From contig NZ_KV827652.1 in assembly GCF_001836165.1 (NCBI RefSeq), forward strand, positions 1-62,274: a stretch of 62,274 bases of DNA, given 5' to 3'. Position 1 is the first letter of the stretch; each line of letters opens with the position of its first letter. The translations under genes were made by a program, and so were the position numbers. Below the pieces are notes generated by a model, which was not told the DNA's origin, did no database searches, and was given only the letters and a program-made list of their open reading frames with translations. The stretch is from Corynebacterium sp. HMSC036D02 (GTDB lineage Bacteria > Actinomycetota > Actinomycetes > Mycobacteriales > Mycobacteriaceae). Shown piece by piece: positions 8,846 to 19,142 of the stretch.

Positions 8846-10900
8846 TTAGCCGCGGGAAGAAGCAATGATCTGCAGCACCTCCGCTCCATAGCGCTCCAGC
8901 TTGGAGGGGCCCACCCCGGAGATATCCAATAGCTCCGCTTCATTGGTGGGAAGAGCCTCCGAAATCGCTTGCAGGGTGGCATCAGAAAACACGACGTAGG
9001 CAGGAACCTGAGAGTCCTTCGCCACGGATGCCCGCCACGCGCGCAGCGCGTTGAAGACATCCTCATCACCCTCATACTCGCACCACTCATGGCGGCCGAG
9101 GACCTTCTCCGCTGGGCTGCTGAGCTGCCCCGAACATACTCGGCAACGGCGCGGGCGATAGCGACGGTTCGATGACTGGCTCTCCTCGATTCCCGGGACC
9201 ACCCCGTCCAGGAAGCGAGTTCGCTCACGCGAGGCGCGCGAGCCGGTGGTCTTTGCCAACGCCCACGACAAGGCAAGGTGCTCGCGGGCACGGGTAATGC
9301 CGACATAAAACAGTCGGCGTTCTTCCTCCACGTGTTCATCGCCAGCCTTAATAGCGTGGTTAATGGGCAGCAGTTTTTCGGTGAGGCCCACGAGGAAAAC
9401 CGCATCCCACTCCAAGCCCTTGGCGGCGTGGATGGTGGCCAAGGTGACGCCCTCCATCGTGGGGTTGTGCTTGTTCTCGGAACGGCGGTGCAGCTCACCG
9501 AGTACGCCGGGAAGGTCGATGCCCTCGTGGTCCTCTACGATTTGTGCGATGAGATCCACCAGTGCGGTGAGCGACTGCCAGCGCTCACGAGCCTGCGCGC
9601 CCTGCGGCTCCGTGGCGGACAGCCCCAGCTCCACGAAGGCCGCGCGCGCCACGGCCACCGGATCGTTCGGCAGATCATCGCGACGGGTGGCGGCGATGAG
9701 CACGCGGATGGCTTCCAAGATCTCTGGGCGGCGGAAGAAGCCTTCGCCGCCGCGGACTTGGTAGACCACTCCGGCGTCGGCAAGCGCCTGTTCAAACTGC
9801 TCCGACTGCGCGTTGATACGGTAGAGGATCGCAATCTCCGAGGCCTTAACTCCCTGGTTGAGCAAGGTCAGAACCTGGCCCGCGACCTCCTTGGCCTCAA
9901 TCTCCTCAGATTCATAGGCCTTAAACGTGGGCTCGGGCCCTGGCTCGCGCATACCCTGCAGCTCCAGACGGGTTCCCGCAGCGCGGCCCGTGGCCTTCGA
10001 GATGACTTCGTTGGCCAAATCCGTCACCTGCGGAGTGGAGCGGTAGTCTCGCTGCAGCTTCACCACGGTGGCCTGCGGATAGGTGCGGGAAAAATTTAGA
10101 AGGTAGTCCGGGGAAGCACCGTTGAAGGAGTAAATGGTCTGGTTGGCATCGCCCACGACCGTCAGGTCATCGCGCTCCCCCAGCCAAGCCTCCAAGACGC
10201 GCTGCTGGAGCGGGGTCACGTCTTGATACTCGTCCACCACAAAGGTGCGGTACTGCTCGCGGAAAACCTCGGCTACCGCAGGCACGTTCTCGATGGCACC
10301 AGCAATATGCATGAGCAAATCATCGAAATCGAGGTACATGAGATCCGGGGTGGCTTTCATGTCCTCATAGCGACGAAAGACCTCCGCCACCTTGGCTGGG
10401 TCCCCCGGTGCTTCACGGTCCGTGGATTCGATGACACCGGGATAGCCCTCGGGGCTAATCAGCGAAGACTTTGCCCATTCGATTTCCCCCAGGAAATCAC
10501 GAATGGTGTCCTTGTTGTTGTCCAGGCCAAGCGAGCGGACCGCGCGGCCGACCAGGCTGAACTTGTTGTCGATGAGCTGCCAAGGCAAATCCCCCGCAAC
10601 CTGCGGCCAGAAGTACTTCAGCTGGCGGCGCGCTGCGGCGTGAAAAGTTTGGGCCTGTACTCCCCCGACGCCCATCTGATTGAGACGCTCGCGCATTTCG
10701 CTCGCGGCACGTGCGGTAAAGGTAACGGCCAGAACGCGCTGCGGGTTGACGAAACCCTGGTCCACCATATGGGCAATGCGATAGGTAATCGTGCGGGTCT
10801 TACCCGTTCCGGCACCCGCCAGGATGCAGACTGGGCCGCGCGGCGCCGTGGCTGCGGCTCGCTGGTCTTCATCGAGCAGGGACAGATCCGGTCTCATCAC
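8846..10900 (-). CDS. uvrD2: ATP-dependent DNA helicase UvrD2 (SF1A with HRDC domain)
   Basis: 684 residues. Walker A AGAGTGKT (residues 28-35), motif II DEYQD (about 224), QRDYRST (motif IV region) and VTLATIHAAKGLEWDAVF (motif V region) define a UvrD/Rep helicase. Near residue 585 there is a Cys-rich segment (CRVC...C), and an HRDC domain closes the protein (about 605-684). Both features are diagnostic of actinobacterial UvrD2. It acts in DNA repair or unwinding in the cytoplasm. Its first 32 nt overlap the 3' end of the NudC-like gene, so it is probably the last gene of the operon adnA-adnB-channel-nudC-uvrD2. Confidence 0.95.
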   Translation of the reverse strand: MMRPDLSLLDEDQRAAATAPRGPVCILAGAGTGKTRTITYRIAHMVDQGFVNPQRVLAVTFTARAASEMRERLNQMGVGGVQAQTFHAAARRQLKYFWPQVAGDLPWQLIDNKFSLVGRAVRSLGLDNNKDTIRDFLGEIEWAKSSLISPEGYPGVIESTDREAPGDPAKVAEVFRRYEDMKATPDLMYLDFDDLLMHIAGAIENVPAVAEVFREQYRTFVVDEYQDVTPLQQRVLEAWLGERDDLTVVGDANQTIYSFNGASPDYLLNFSRTYPQATVVKLQRDYRSTPQVTDLANEVISKATGRAAGTRLELQGMREPGPEPTFKAYESEEIEAKEVAGQVLTLLNQGVKASEIAILYRINAQSEQFEQALADAGVVYQVRGGEGFFRRPEILEAIRVLIAATRRDDLPNDPVAVARAAFVELGLSATEPQGAQARERWQSLTALVDLIAQIVEDHEGIDLPGVLGELHRRSENKHNPTMEGVTLATIHAAKGLEWDAVFLVGLTEKLLPINHAIKAGDEHVEEERRLFYVGITRAREHLALSWALAKTTGSRASRERTRFLDGVVPGIEESQSSNRRYRPRRCRVCSGQLSSPAEKVLGRHEWCEYEGDEDVFNALRAWRASVAKDSQVPAYVVFSDATLQAISEALPTNEAELLDISGVGPSKLERYGAEVLQIIASSRG

Positions 10901-11603
10901 CGTGGAACCACTCCATAATCATCGTGTGTGCAATCGAGCCCTTGCGGGCAATGGTCAGTTCTGGCAGCTCAGCGCGGGACACCCACCGCACTTCCGCGAG
11001 CTCTTCGTCAGTGTCGCACACGGCCTGGACGTCCTCCGTGACCGCGGAAAAGCCCACCATCAAGGAGCCACTGGGTGGCCAAGGCTGTGAACCCCAGTAC
11101 TTGACTGACTCAACGCGGCGGCCGGTCTCTTCCAGCGCCTCCCGGATCATCGCTTCTTCGAGAGTCTCACCGGGGTCCACATAGCCGGCAATCAAGGAGA
11201 AGAAGTCCGGGCGGTGACGGTTACGAGCCAACAGGATCTGGTCCGACTCTTCGTGACGGATAATGCCGATGACGGCGGGATCAAGGCGTGGAAATACGAG
11301 GTGCTCGCCGTCGCGGCCCACCGCCCCGGGCGCGGGATAAGACAGCTCGCGGCCGCTGCGCGGATCAAAGCGCGCTTCCCGACGGTTACGGATCAGGTGC
11401 AGGGCTTTGAGGATGTCGCGCTGACCGTTAAAGAAGGTGGCATCACGCAGCGCGCCGAGCCGCTCGGCGGCCTCGGTGCCCAGTAGGAAAGCATGGATGG
11501 CCCCGGCCGTGACCACGATGTCCCCCGCTGACTCAGCCAGAAAAACCGGCTGGCCCTGTGGCGTAACCGGGACGCGGCCGGTCTCGGTGACAGGCAGGAA
11601 CAT
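10869..11603 (-). CDS. nudC: NudC-like NAD(+) diphosphatase (Nudix)
   Basis: 244 residues. The Nudix box GYVDPGE...REALEETG lies near residues 150-172, and the NudC signature SQPWPPSGSLM is present. This class hydrolyses NAD(H) and can remove NAD caps from RNA. Where NudC enzymes usually carry four zinc-binding cysteines (between the N-terminal and Nudix domains) this protein has none. It overlaps the channel gene by 1 nt (TAATG), suggesting coupled translation, and overlaps uvrD2 by 32 nt. Confidence 0.85.
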   Translation of the reverse strand: MFLPVTETGRVPVTPQGQPVFLAESAGDIVVTAGAIHAFLLGTEAAERLGALRDATFFNGQRDILKALHLIRNRREARFDPRSGRELSYPAPGAVGRDGEHLVFPRLDPAVIGIIRHEESDQILLARNRHRPDFFSLIAGYVDPGETLEEAMIREALEETGRRVESVKYWGSQPWPPSGSLMVGFSAVTEDVQAVCDTDEELAEVRWVSRAELPELTIARKGSIAHTMIMEWFHGDETGSVPAR

Positions 11604-12715
11604 TAGTTGCCTTCGTCCTCGTCTTCATCGGAATCTTCCGCGGCCTGCTGCATCTCGTGCTTGATGTAGAGCAGGCGGTCACCGGGCTTGAGCGCGTACG
11701 CATCTGCCGTGTCGACGCGGTGCAGCTCGTTGTTGCGCAAGACGGCCAGGACAATGTCGGCGAGGTGGCGCGGGTTGGAGCCCACCTCGAATTCGCGCAC
11801 TGCGCGCTCCGCCACGGAGAAACCCTCATTTGGTGAGAGGAGATCCTCCATCATCTCCACCACGGTTGGCGTTACGGTAGCGAGGCCCAGGAGGCGGCCG
11901 GCCGTCTCCGCCGAGGTCACCACCGAATCAGCGCCAGATTGAAGGAGAAGGTGGCGGTTTTCAGATTCACGCACAGACGCGACCACCTTGGCCTTAGGGT
12001 TAAGCTCTCGCACGGACAACGTGCACAGCACCGCGGTATCGTCCGTGGACGGAGTCACCACCACGGAGGAGGCGTGCTGCGCACCGGCGATGCGCAGGAC
12101 GTCCTGCTTGGTTCCGGAGCCATAGATGGTGACGAGGCCGTGGTGCTCGGCGCTGGCCAGGGCCGCGCGGTTGTTATCAACAACCACGATTTGGGAGGCG
12201 GGAACATCATCAGCGATGAGCGCGGCGACCGCACCGGCACCCTTGGTGCCATAGCCGATGACAACGGTGTGGTTACGCAATTGCTTTCTCCAATTCTGGA
12301 TTTCAAAGGTGCGGCGGGCTCGATCCGTCAGAACCGACAAGGTAGCACCGACCAATAAAACAAGGAAGAGCAGGCGGGCCGGGGTAACGATAATGAGGTT
12401 AATGAAGCGCGCGGTGGGAGTCACCGGGACAATATCGCCATAGCCCACAGTGGTCAACGACACCGCTGAGTAATAAGCGGCATCGAGGAAGGACAGGTCT
12501 TCGCTGTAGCCATCACCGTCAAAAAAGACGACGATGGTGACGAAAACCAAGAGTCCCATGGCCCAGATAACGCGGCTTGCCAGCTGCTTCCACGGGCTGG
12601 TGCTCTGCGTGCGCGGAATCGTGATGACATCAATGAGCGCGTGATCAGGCTGCGAGGTCAGCTCAACCTGCGACAAGAAACGCGATTTAAAGCGTTTACC
12701 TAAGTGCTTGGGCAC
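11603..12715 (-). CDS. Potassium channel with RCK (TrkA-N/TrkA-C) domains
   Basis: 370 residues. Two membrane helices flank a pore loop with the selectivity filter TVGYGD (about residue 91). A Rossmann-type RCK domain follows, beginning VVIGYGTKGAG (about residue 151), then a TrkA-C-like domain and an acidic tail. It should be a two-TM potassium channel gated by a cytoplasmic ligand. The start is GTG with GGGAGG about 10 nt upstream. The C. glutamicum channel CglK has the same design and a similar neighbourhood as far as I recall; I leave the symbol blank. Confidence 0.9.
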   Translation of the reverse strand: MPKHLGKRFKSRFLSQVELTSQPDHALIDVITIPRTQSTSPWKQLASRVIWAMGLLVFVTIVVFFDGDGYSEDLSFLDAAYYSAVSLTTVGYGDIVPVTPTARFINLIIVTPARLLFLVLLVGATLSVLTDRARRTFEIQNWRKQLRNHTVVIGYGTKGAGAVAALIADDVPASQIVVVDNNRAALASAEHHGLVTIYGSGTKQDVLRIAGAQHASSVVVTPSTDDTAVLCTLSVRELNPKAKVVASVRESENRHLLLQSGADSVVTSAETAGRLLGLATVTPTVVEMMEDLLSPNEGFSVAERAVREFEVGSNPRHLADIVLAVLRNNELHRVDTADAYALKPGDRLLYIKHEMQQAAEDSDEDEDEGN

Positions 12716-12757
12716 GAAGTGCCAACCTCCCTTGACAGTGCGGAATTCCTCGTGAGA

Positions 12758-15700
12758 CTACCTTAGACTCAACCCTGGTGGGGTTGAAACTGCAGAGCTT
12801 AAGAACTCAGCCAACCGTGGTCCGGTGGGCAAGTCCTCCGGCTCCAGAAGATAGTTCTCATGCACGTAGAAGAACGCCGCGCGGACAGTCTCCACGCCGT
12901 GGATGCGCCGCCATGCCTCCGCGTAGACGGCGAGCTGAATCTGCGCCGAGGCCAACGCAGCGCCCTGGGGGCGGCGGCCAGTCTTCCAGTCCACGATGAG
13001 CCACGAACCATCCGGCTGTTGGAATACCGCATCCATGCGGCCGCGGACGACGGAATCCCCAATGGTGATCTCGAAAGGGGCCTCCACGAAGGCCGGCGTG
13101 CGTTGTGCCCACTCCGAGGCTAGGAAGGATTCCTTGAGGGATTCCAAATCGTGGTCCGGTTCATCATGAGAGCCGGGCAGCTCATCCTCCCCCAACAAGG
13201 CAGGCGCGCCAAAACGATCCTCCAACCAGGCGTGGAAAGCAGTGCCGCGCTTGGCATAGGAGTTGGGTTTGAAGGGGATGGGGCGACGCTGGCGGCGCGC
13301 GAATTGGGTGGGATCTGCCGACATGGCCACCATGTCGGAGGCCGTCAGCTCGCCGGGCAGTTCAACATCGACCACTGGGGCCTGGAGGGCTTTGTGCTCT
13401 TCGATGAGCGCGCTCGCCTCCTGTTCCCAGAGCCCGAAGACTTCACCATCACGAAGCGGGGGGAGGTTCTCCATAGCTGCGCGGACCGCCTCTGCTGCCT
13501 GCAGCGCTTCCGCTTGCGGGGTCAATGAGGGGAAAGAGGATTCAACTATGCCACCTTTCTCCTCTTCCACAGGGATTTCGGGGATATCCCAATGAACAAT
13601 CAGCTCCGGATGCTTATCTGCCAATAGCTGCAGGTAGGAATAGGGGCCCTTCTTGCTCTTGCCTTTGAGTTTATTCGTGCCGGAACCAGTCACCGTCAGC
13701 GTGGACTCGGTGCGGGTCATCGCCACATAGAACAAACGGGCAGCTTCCTCTGCTTGGAACTCGCGGTTCTGTTCCTTGAAAGCCGTGCAGGCCTTATCAA
13801 AGTCAGAGCGCGTCACCGCATCCTCAGGAACATCGATGGCATCCTCATCACCTGGGGCCTTTTCAATCTTGGTCAGGAAGGTCTCCGCCTGCGCCTTGTA
13901 GCTCGAGGAATCCGCATGTGCCACGCAGACGTGCTCCCATTCCAAGCCCTTGGACTTATGCACCGTCATGATCTGCACGCGGTTGCGCACAAGCGGGACC
14001 TCTCCCAGCTCGAGCCCGTCTTCCTTTTCCTTGGCTAACTCAAGATAGTCCAAGAGACCGGCCAAGCCATCACCGTGGAAGCCCGCGACAAAATCGGCGA
14101 AGGCGTCAAGGTGCGTTGCTCCCCCCGGCTTGCCGGAGGCAAGAACTTCGGTGCGCAGACCAAAGAGCAGCTCAATATCGGCCACGATGTCGTTGAGAGT
14201 CTTGCCCAAAGAATAGGTACGGAGATAGCGCAGCTTAGAGGAGACCGCCTCCATGCGCTCCAAGCCTTCGGTGCTGTAGCGATCGCGTTCACCGAGGTCT
14301 GCGAGGGCGTCGGCAAGCCCCAGCACCTGGTCTGGCCCCTCCGCCGTGATCTCCTCGACCTGGGCAGCCAGGTGTGCCAGGGGATCACCGCCTTCCCACC
14401 GCGTGCGTCCCTCGGTGGCACCTGCAAGGTTGCGCTGACGCGAATGCAGCGCTTGAATATCGGCGATACCCAGGCCACACATCGGCCCAGTAAGCACGCG
14501 CAGCGCCGCAGCGGTGTCCTGTGGCCGCACCAAAAGCGTGGCCACCGCCACGAGATCTTGGATCTCCGGCTGCCAGAGAAGTCCACCGAGGCCAAAGATC
14601 TCGTTGGGCACGCCGACCTCATCCAAAGCAGCGGCGATCAACGGCGATTGCTTATTGGTGCGCACGAGAACGGCGGCACTGAAATCCTCGCCTTCCGGCG
14701 TGGACTCATAGAGCCGGCGGAGGTGCTCAGCGATGAACGCGCGCTCCTCATCCTCCGAAGCGAAGTAACCCAGCTCTACCTTGCCGGCCGGTGCGGTGGG
14801 CTTGGGCGACAGCTCATCTACTGGGCGCTCGCCAGGGCTTGAGGAGAAGAGCTTCGACGCCACGTCATTAGCCAAGCTGAGTACCGTCGAAGGGTTGCGC
14901 CAGGAGGTGGTGAGCTGATCCTTCGGCGCCGGGGTGCCGTCCGGCTGCGGAAAGTCCGTGACGAAGGCCTCCAAGTTTTCTGCCGTAGCGCCGCGCCAGC
15001 CATAGATGGACTGCATGGGATCACCCACCGCAGTGACCGAGAGCCCCTCGCGCTCGCCGCCAAAGAGAGAGCGCAGCAAGATGCGCTGCGCGTGGGAGGT
15101 GTCCTGGTACTCATCCAACATGATGACGCGGTAGCGCGCGCTTTGTTGCTCGCCTAAGAGCGGGAAGTTCTTGGCCAGGGTGGCGGTGATGGACATCTGC
15201 TCACCGAAAGTGATCACCCCACGTTCTGCCTGCTCTTTCTTGAGCGCTTCCACCAAGGGCAGGTACTCCAGGCGCAAGCGCTGGGTATCCAGGTATTTCT
15301 GCAAGTCCTTGCTGAACTCACCCTTGGTCCTCTTGCTCTTTTCTAGGTCCTCAGCGGTCTTGCGGAAGATGTCCTCATGCTCATAGAGATCCTGCGGATT
15401 CTTAAGCTCTCCGTCCATCGTTTCCGCGAGCTTGAGCAAGGTAGCGGTGACCGTGGCCACCGCATTATCTGTGCTGAGCGAGCCCGAGTAATTGCTCACC
15501 ACCTCGTGGGCGATGGCATAGCGCTCCGCCTCGGTGATGATGCGGGCATTCGGCTCGACCGGCATGAGCAGGCCATACTCGCGGACAAGATCACCGGCAT
15601 AAGAGTCATAGGTGGACACGTTTGGCGCGATATTTTCCACCGCCTCTGCCGCCGAGCTGCCTGGGGCAAGGATTCCAGAGGAACGCAGGGTCAGCAGCTG

Positions 15701-15970
15701 GCGGCGTATGCGCTGCTCTAGTTGTTGGGCTGCCTTGCGTGTAAAGGTCAGGCCAAGGACCTGCTCGGGCCGCACCAAACCGTTTGCCACGAGTGAGACC
15801 ACGCGCGAGGCCATCGTCTCCGTCTTACCAGCGCCTGCGCCGGCCACGACGAGTTTCGGGCCAAGCGGGCCATCAATAACGGCGGCCTGTTCCGGGGTGG
15901 GCGGAAAGGGTTTGCCCAGCGCAGCAGCCAGCTCCTCAGGGCTGAAGTTTTGAGCGGGATTCTTAGGCAT
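12758..15970 (-). CDS. adnB: AdnB subunit of the AdnAB motor-nuclease
   Basis: 1070 residues. It has an intact SF1A motor: Walker A AGAGAGKT (residues 43-50), DEYQDTSHAQR (about 288) and the later TVHKSKGLEWEHV. The C-terminal RecB-like nuclease domain has IVDWKTGRRP near residue 995. AdnAB resects DNA double-strand breaks. In the mycobacterial complex AdnB supplies the main motor activity, and the complete Walker A here fits that. It overlaps adnA by 8 nt and is translated after it. Confidence 0.93.
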   Translation of the reverse strand: MPKNPAQNFSPEELAAALGKPFPPTPEQAAVIDGPLGPKLVVAGAGAGKTETMASRVVSLVANGLVRPEQVLGLTFTRKAAQQLEQRIRRQLLTLRSSGILAPGSSAAEAVENIAPNVSTYDSYAGDLVREYGLLMPVEPNARIITEAERYAIAHEVVSNYSGSLSTDNAVATVTATLLKLAETMDGELKNPQDLYEHEDIFRKTAEDLEKSKRTKGEFSKDLQKYLDTQRLRLEYLPLVEALKKEQAERGVITFGEQMSITATLAKNFPLLGEQQSARYRVIMLDEYQDTSHAQRILLRSLFGGEREGLSVTAVGDPMQSIYGWRGATAENLEAFVTDFPQPDGTPAPKDQLTTSWRNPSTVLSLANDVASKLFSSSPGERPVDELSPKPTAPAGKVELGYFASEDEERAFIAEHLRRLYESTPEGEDFSAAVLVRTNKQSPLIAAALDEVGVPNEIFGLGGLLWQPEIQDLVAVATLLVRPQDTAAALRVLTGPMCGLGIADIQALHSRQRNLAGATEGRTRWEGGDPLAHLAAQVEEITAEGPDQVLGLADALADLGERDRYSTEGLERMEAVSSKLRYLRTYSLGKTLNDIVADIELLFGLRTEVLASGKPGGATHLDAFADFVAGFHGDGLAGLLDYLELAKEKEDGLELGEVPLVRNRVQIMTVHKSKGLEWEHVCVAHADSSSYKAQAETFLTKIEKAPGDEDAIDVPEDAVTRSDFDKACTAFKEQNREFQAEEAARLFYVAMTRTESTLTVTGSGTNKLKGKSKKGPYSYLQLLADKHPELIVHWDIPEIPVEEEKGGIVESSFPSLTPQAEALQAAEAVRAAMENLPPLRDGEVFGLWEQEASALIEEHKALQAPVVDVELPGELTASDMVAMSADPTQFARRQRRPIPFKPNSYAKRGTAFHAWLEDRFGAPALLGEDELPGSHDEPDHDLESLKESFLASEWAQRTPAFVEAPFEITIGDSVVRGRMDAVFQQPDGSWLIVDWKTGRRPQGAALASAQIQLAVYAEAWRRIHGVETVRAAFFYVHENYLLEPEDLPTGPRLAEFLSSAVSTPPGLSLR

Positions 15971-18900
15971 CGGTCACCAGACCTCCTTCATTCATCACAG
16001 GGCAGATAGAGCGGATTGGGCAGCGATCACAATCAGCGTTTTCGCGCGCGGTCAGCCCCGGACCACGCAGCTCAGCCACGAGTGCGGGCAGCGACTGCGC
16101 AAACTCTTCGAGCTCCTCAGGAGGCTTGGTGGCTTGCTCCCGGGTGGACACGGCGGCAGTACTGGATCGCGGATACACCAGAACACCCCCGCCACGCGGC
16201 AGGCCGTCACCGGTCCGGATAGACACAGCCTGCGACTCGCCGCCAGGTTCTACGGGCGCTGTGACAAGCTCACCGTGCGCCAGCGCCAGCTGGTAGGTCA
16301 TGAGCTGGGTATTGTCTTGGGCACTGGTCGCCGACGGGACTTTTGTCCCCGTCTTGAGATCCACCACGACGTAGTCTTCGCCGGCCTTCGCCAACCGGTC
16401 AATGAACCCACGAATGGTGACATCGGGGGCAATGTCCACGGTGACGGGGACCTCAACGCCCACGGGTTCGAGTGATGTCGAGCTCGAGAGCACCCAACTA
16501 TGAGTGCGGTCGATAAGGCGCTCAAAGTCCGCACGCTCAGCCTCGCGGTGCCACGCTGGCCCTTCCAGAAGCGCATCGAAGGCATCGAGCACCAGCCGCT
16601 TCGCGGGCTCGGCGGCAGCACCGCGGCCTAGCGCTTCCAAGAAAGCATGCGCTAAATTACCCCGTAGCAGGTTGATATTCGCAGAATCATCCTCCACGAG
16701 CTGCCCCAGCACCGCGTTGAGCGGACACGTGAGCAGAGCATCAACCCGGGATGGCGACACTGTGCTCGAACCACGCAGCGGCAATTGCGAAGCCACTCCG
16801 CGCGCGGCCCACCACTGATCCGGATGCGCCCCGGGGACCCCGGCCTCCGCCAAACGGGCCAACTGCCGGACCGCCTGGGAGCGCTCCACCTCGCCGGTCT
16901 CCGGATCGGTTGCACAACGGCGCAGTTGCGCCACGAAGGCGGGCACCGAGAGCACGGAGACATCAAGGGGATCGAGCTCTCCCTCCCCACTAGCAGCACT
17001 GGGCAGCGTCACCGGATTCGGCTCCGGAACCTCGAGACCCAGCTCACGTGGCCAGGCCTGGCGTGCCAGGCGCTTGCCTGCCTCCCGGCGCGCTTGTGCG
17101 CCGGGAACATCAACGCCGCGAGTAGAAAGGAACTCGTCGATGAAACGCGAGGGTTCTTCCACGACATCACTCTCCGGTGAGTCCACCGCCACGATGAGCA
17201 GCCGTTGCCTGTGACGGGTGGTGGCCACGTGGAAGAGGCGGCGCTCCTCCGCCAAGCGCCCCGACACGTGGCTGACTGGGGTGCCGAGAGTGATGCCACG
17301 ATCCAACAGATCGATGAGGTCTTCTTGCCCAAAAAGAGAGCCGGTCTCCCCCACCGAGGGCCACGTTCCTTCCTGAACGCCCGCCACGATGACGGTGTCC
17401 CACTCGCGCCCCACTGCGCCATGCGCGGTGAGAATTTCTACCGCATTGGGCAAGGCCGAGCGGCGATCCCGCACGCCGGTGGGCAGTTCTTGCTCCGTGA
17501 TATGCAGAATGAAGGACTCCAACGATGCCGCCGGACGGCGCTCGGCGTAATCGCCGGCGGCGTCGAACAAGGCCATCATCGCGTCCAAGTCGCGGTCCGC
17601 CTGCGAACCCGCGGCGCCACCGCGCAGGGCTGCTGCCTGCAGGCGCGTGTCCAAACCCGTGGCTTGCCACACCTCCCAGAGGACTTCCTCAACAGCAGCG
17701 CCTTCCCGCAAGGCTGCACGACCGGCAGACAGCACCCCGCGAATACGCGCCAAAATCGCTTCCTCGCGCTCGGTGAGGAGGTTATTGAAGTCCGGCAGCT
17801 CACCGTCCAGCAACTCTCGAAGCGTATTCATTCCGCGCTGCTCCGGTTTCCAGCGGCGTAGGCCGCGGATGAGTCTCCGCAGCGTCACCGGATCAGCGCC
17901 GCTCACGGGACCGGTAACCAGGTCCTCGAGTTCGGCGGGCTCAAGCTCATTCTCCAGAGCACGCAGGGCCAAAAGCACCGCTTTGACCAAGCGCTGCTCA
18001 GCGAGCACCACGTCCGTGGGGTTGATGTGCACCGGCACGCCGGCAGACAGCAGCGTGCGCCGGGCAGGTCCAATGTCTCCAGTAGAGCGCACGATCACTG
18101 CGATATCTCGCCAGTCCACGCCGTCCTCTAAGTGCCGGCGGCGAACCGTATTGGCCAAGACATCACGCAAGGTACCCCGGGAATCCACGACGCTCACGCA
18201 CGCCGGGGAAGGCCTGCGGTACGTAGAACTCAGGCGAAGTTCATTCTCTGCCTTCCAGGTGGTGAGGAAATCTGAATTAGCACCGCGGAAGGCAAAGACC
18301 GCTTGGTCGGGGTCACCACCAATCACGGTGAGGCGTGCGGTCTTCGCCAGCTCCGCGATCAGCTGGCCGGAGGTCGGGTCCAGCAACTGCGCGTCATCGA
18401 CCACGATGGTGTGCCACGGGTGCTCGCGCAACAGCTCCGGGCGCAAAAGCACCTGGCTGACCAATTCCGCAGCGGAATAGGAATGCGAACCCGCCAGCGC
18501 CTGAGTGCGCTCATATTCGCGCAGGAAATCTCCGGCAGCCACCCACATGGGGCGGCCGTAGCGCTCCCCCAGCTCTTCCAGGTCTGTCGGGCCCAGGCCA
18601 CGTTCGATGGCGCGCAGCAACAAGTCACGCAGTTGGCGCGCAAAGCCCACGTACTCCAGGGCCGGGCGCATCTCCTCTGGCCACGCGCCCCGGCGATCGG
18701 CCGCATGGCCCTGTAGCAGTTCACGGATCACTGCATCCTGTTCCGCACCGGTGATGAGACGCAGCTCCTCCTCGCTGCTTTGGCGCAGCAGCGCAAAAGC
18801 CAATGAGTGCACCGAGCGCACCATCGAAGTCTGTGCGGCATAGTCATCAAGGTTCTCTGCCAATTCCCGGCGCAGCAGCGAACCGGATTCCTTGGATGGG

Positions 18901-19139
18901 GCAACAACAAGGATGCCGGAGGCATCGGCTCCAGCATTCAGCTGTGCCAAGACAACGTCGATCAGCAGGCTTGACACCCCTGACCCCGCCGCACCAAGCA
19001 CCCGCCAGGTACCTTGCTGCGGCAAAGGAACATCCCATTCGCGCGACGTGGCGCGGCGGCTACGGGGAATGAGGCGGACTTCCGGTGAGGGAGGAAGCGT
19101 GACGCCGGTACGTGTGGGGGATTCGCTGCTGTACTTCAC
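15963..19139 (-). CDS. adnA: AdnA subunit of the AdnAB motor-nuclease
   Basis: 1058 residues. The N-terminal motor is vestigial: the P-loop reads GAAGSGVSS (residues 49-57), without the catalytic Lys, and motif II reads VVDDAQLLD. The C-terminal nuclease domain retains VVDLKTG. The terminal CDRCPIRSIC (C-x2-C-x5-C), with an upstream Cys in LLTCPLN, is the AddB/AdnA-type iron-sulfur cluster. This degenerate-motor subunit encoded first in the operon matches AdnA. The start is GTG, 3 nt downstream of the preceding TIGR02569 gene's stop. Confidence 0.93.
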   Translation of the reverse strand: MKYSSESPTRTGVTLPPSPEVRLIPRSRRATSREWDVPLPQQGTWRVLGAAGSGVSSLLIDVVLAQLNAGADASGILVVAPSKESGSLLRRELAENLDDYAAQTSMVRSVHSLAFALLRQSSEEELRLITGAEQDAVIRELLQGHAADRRGAWPEEMRPALEYVGFARQLRDLLLRAIERGLGPTDLEELGERYGRPMWVAAGDFLREYERTQALAGSHSYSAAELVSQVLLRPELLREHPWHTIVVDDAQLLDPTSGQLIAELAKTARLTVIGGDPDQAVFAFRGANSDFLTTWKAENELRLSSTYRRPSPACVSVVDSRGTLRDVLANTVRRRHLEDGVDWRDIAVIVRSTGDIGPARRTLLSAGVPVHINPTDVVLAEQRLVKAVLLALRALENELEPAELEDLVTGPVSGADPVTLRRLIRGLRRWKPEQRGMNTLRELLDGELPDFNNLLTEREEAILARIRGVLSAGRAALREGAAVEEVLWEVWQATGLDTRLQAAALRGGAAGSQADRDLDAMMALFDAAGDYAERRPAASLESFILHITEQELPTGVRDRRSALPNAVEILTAHGAVGREWDTVIVAGVQEGTWPSVGETGSLFGQEDLIDLLDRGITLGTPVSHVSGRLAEERRLFHVATTRHRQRLLIVAVDSPESDVVEEPSRFIDEFLSTRGVDVPGAQARREAGKRLARQAWPRELGLEVPEPNPVTLPSAASGEGELDPLDVSVLSVPAFVAQLRRCATDPETGEVERSQAVRQLARLAEAGVPGAHPDQWWAARGVASQLPLRGSSTVSPSRVDALLTCPLNAVLGQLVEDDSANINLLRGNLAHAFLEALGRGAAAEPAKRLVLDAFDALLEGPAWHREAERADFERLIDRTHSWVLSSSTSLEPVGVEVPVTVDIAPDVTIRGFIDRLAKAGEDYVVVDLKTGTKVPSATSAQDNTQLMTYQLALAHGELVTAPVEPGGESQAVSIRTGDGLPRGGGVLVYPRSSTAAVSTREQATKPPEELEEFAQSLPALVAELRGPGLTARENADCDRCPIRSICPVMNEGGLVTDA

Positions 19140-19142
19140 GCC

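Noticed and set aside
15963..19139. Pseudogene call for adnA because of its broken P-loop
   Set aside because: The degenerate motor is a normal trait of AdnA. The reading frame is intact and the nuclease and iron-sulfur motifs are complete.
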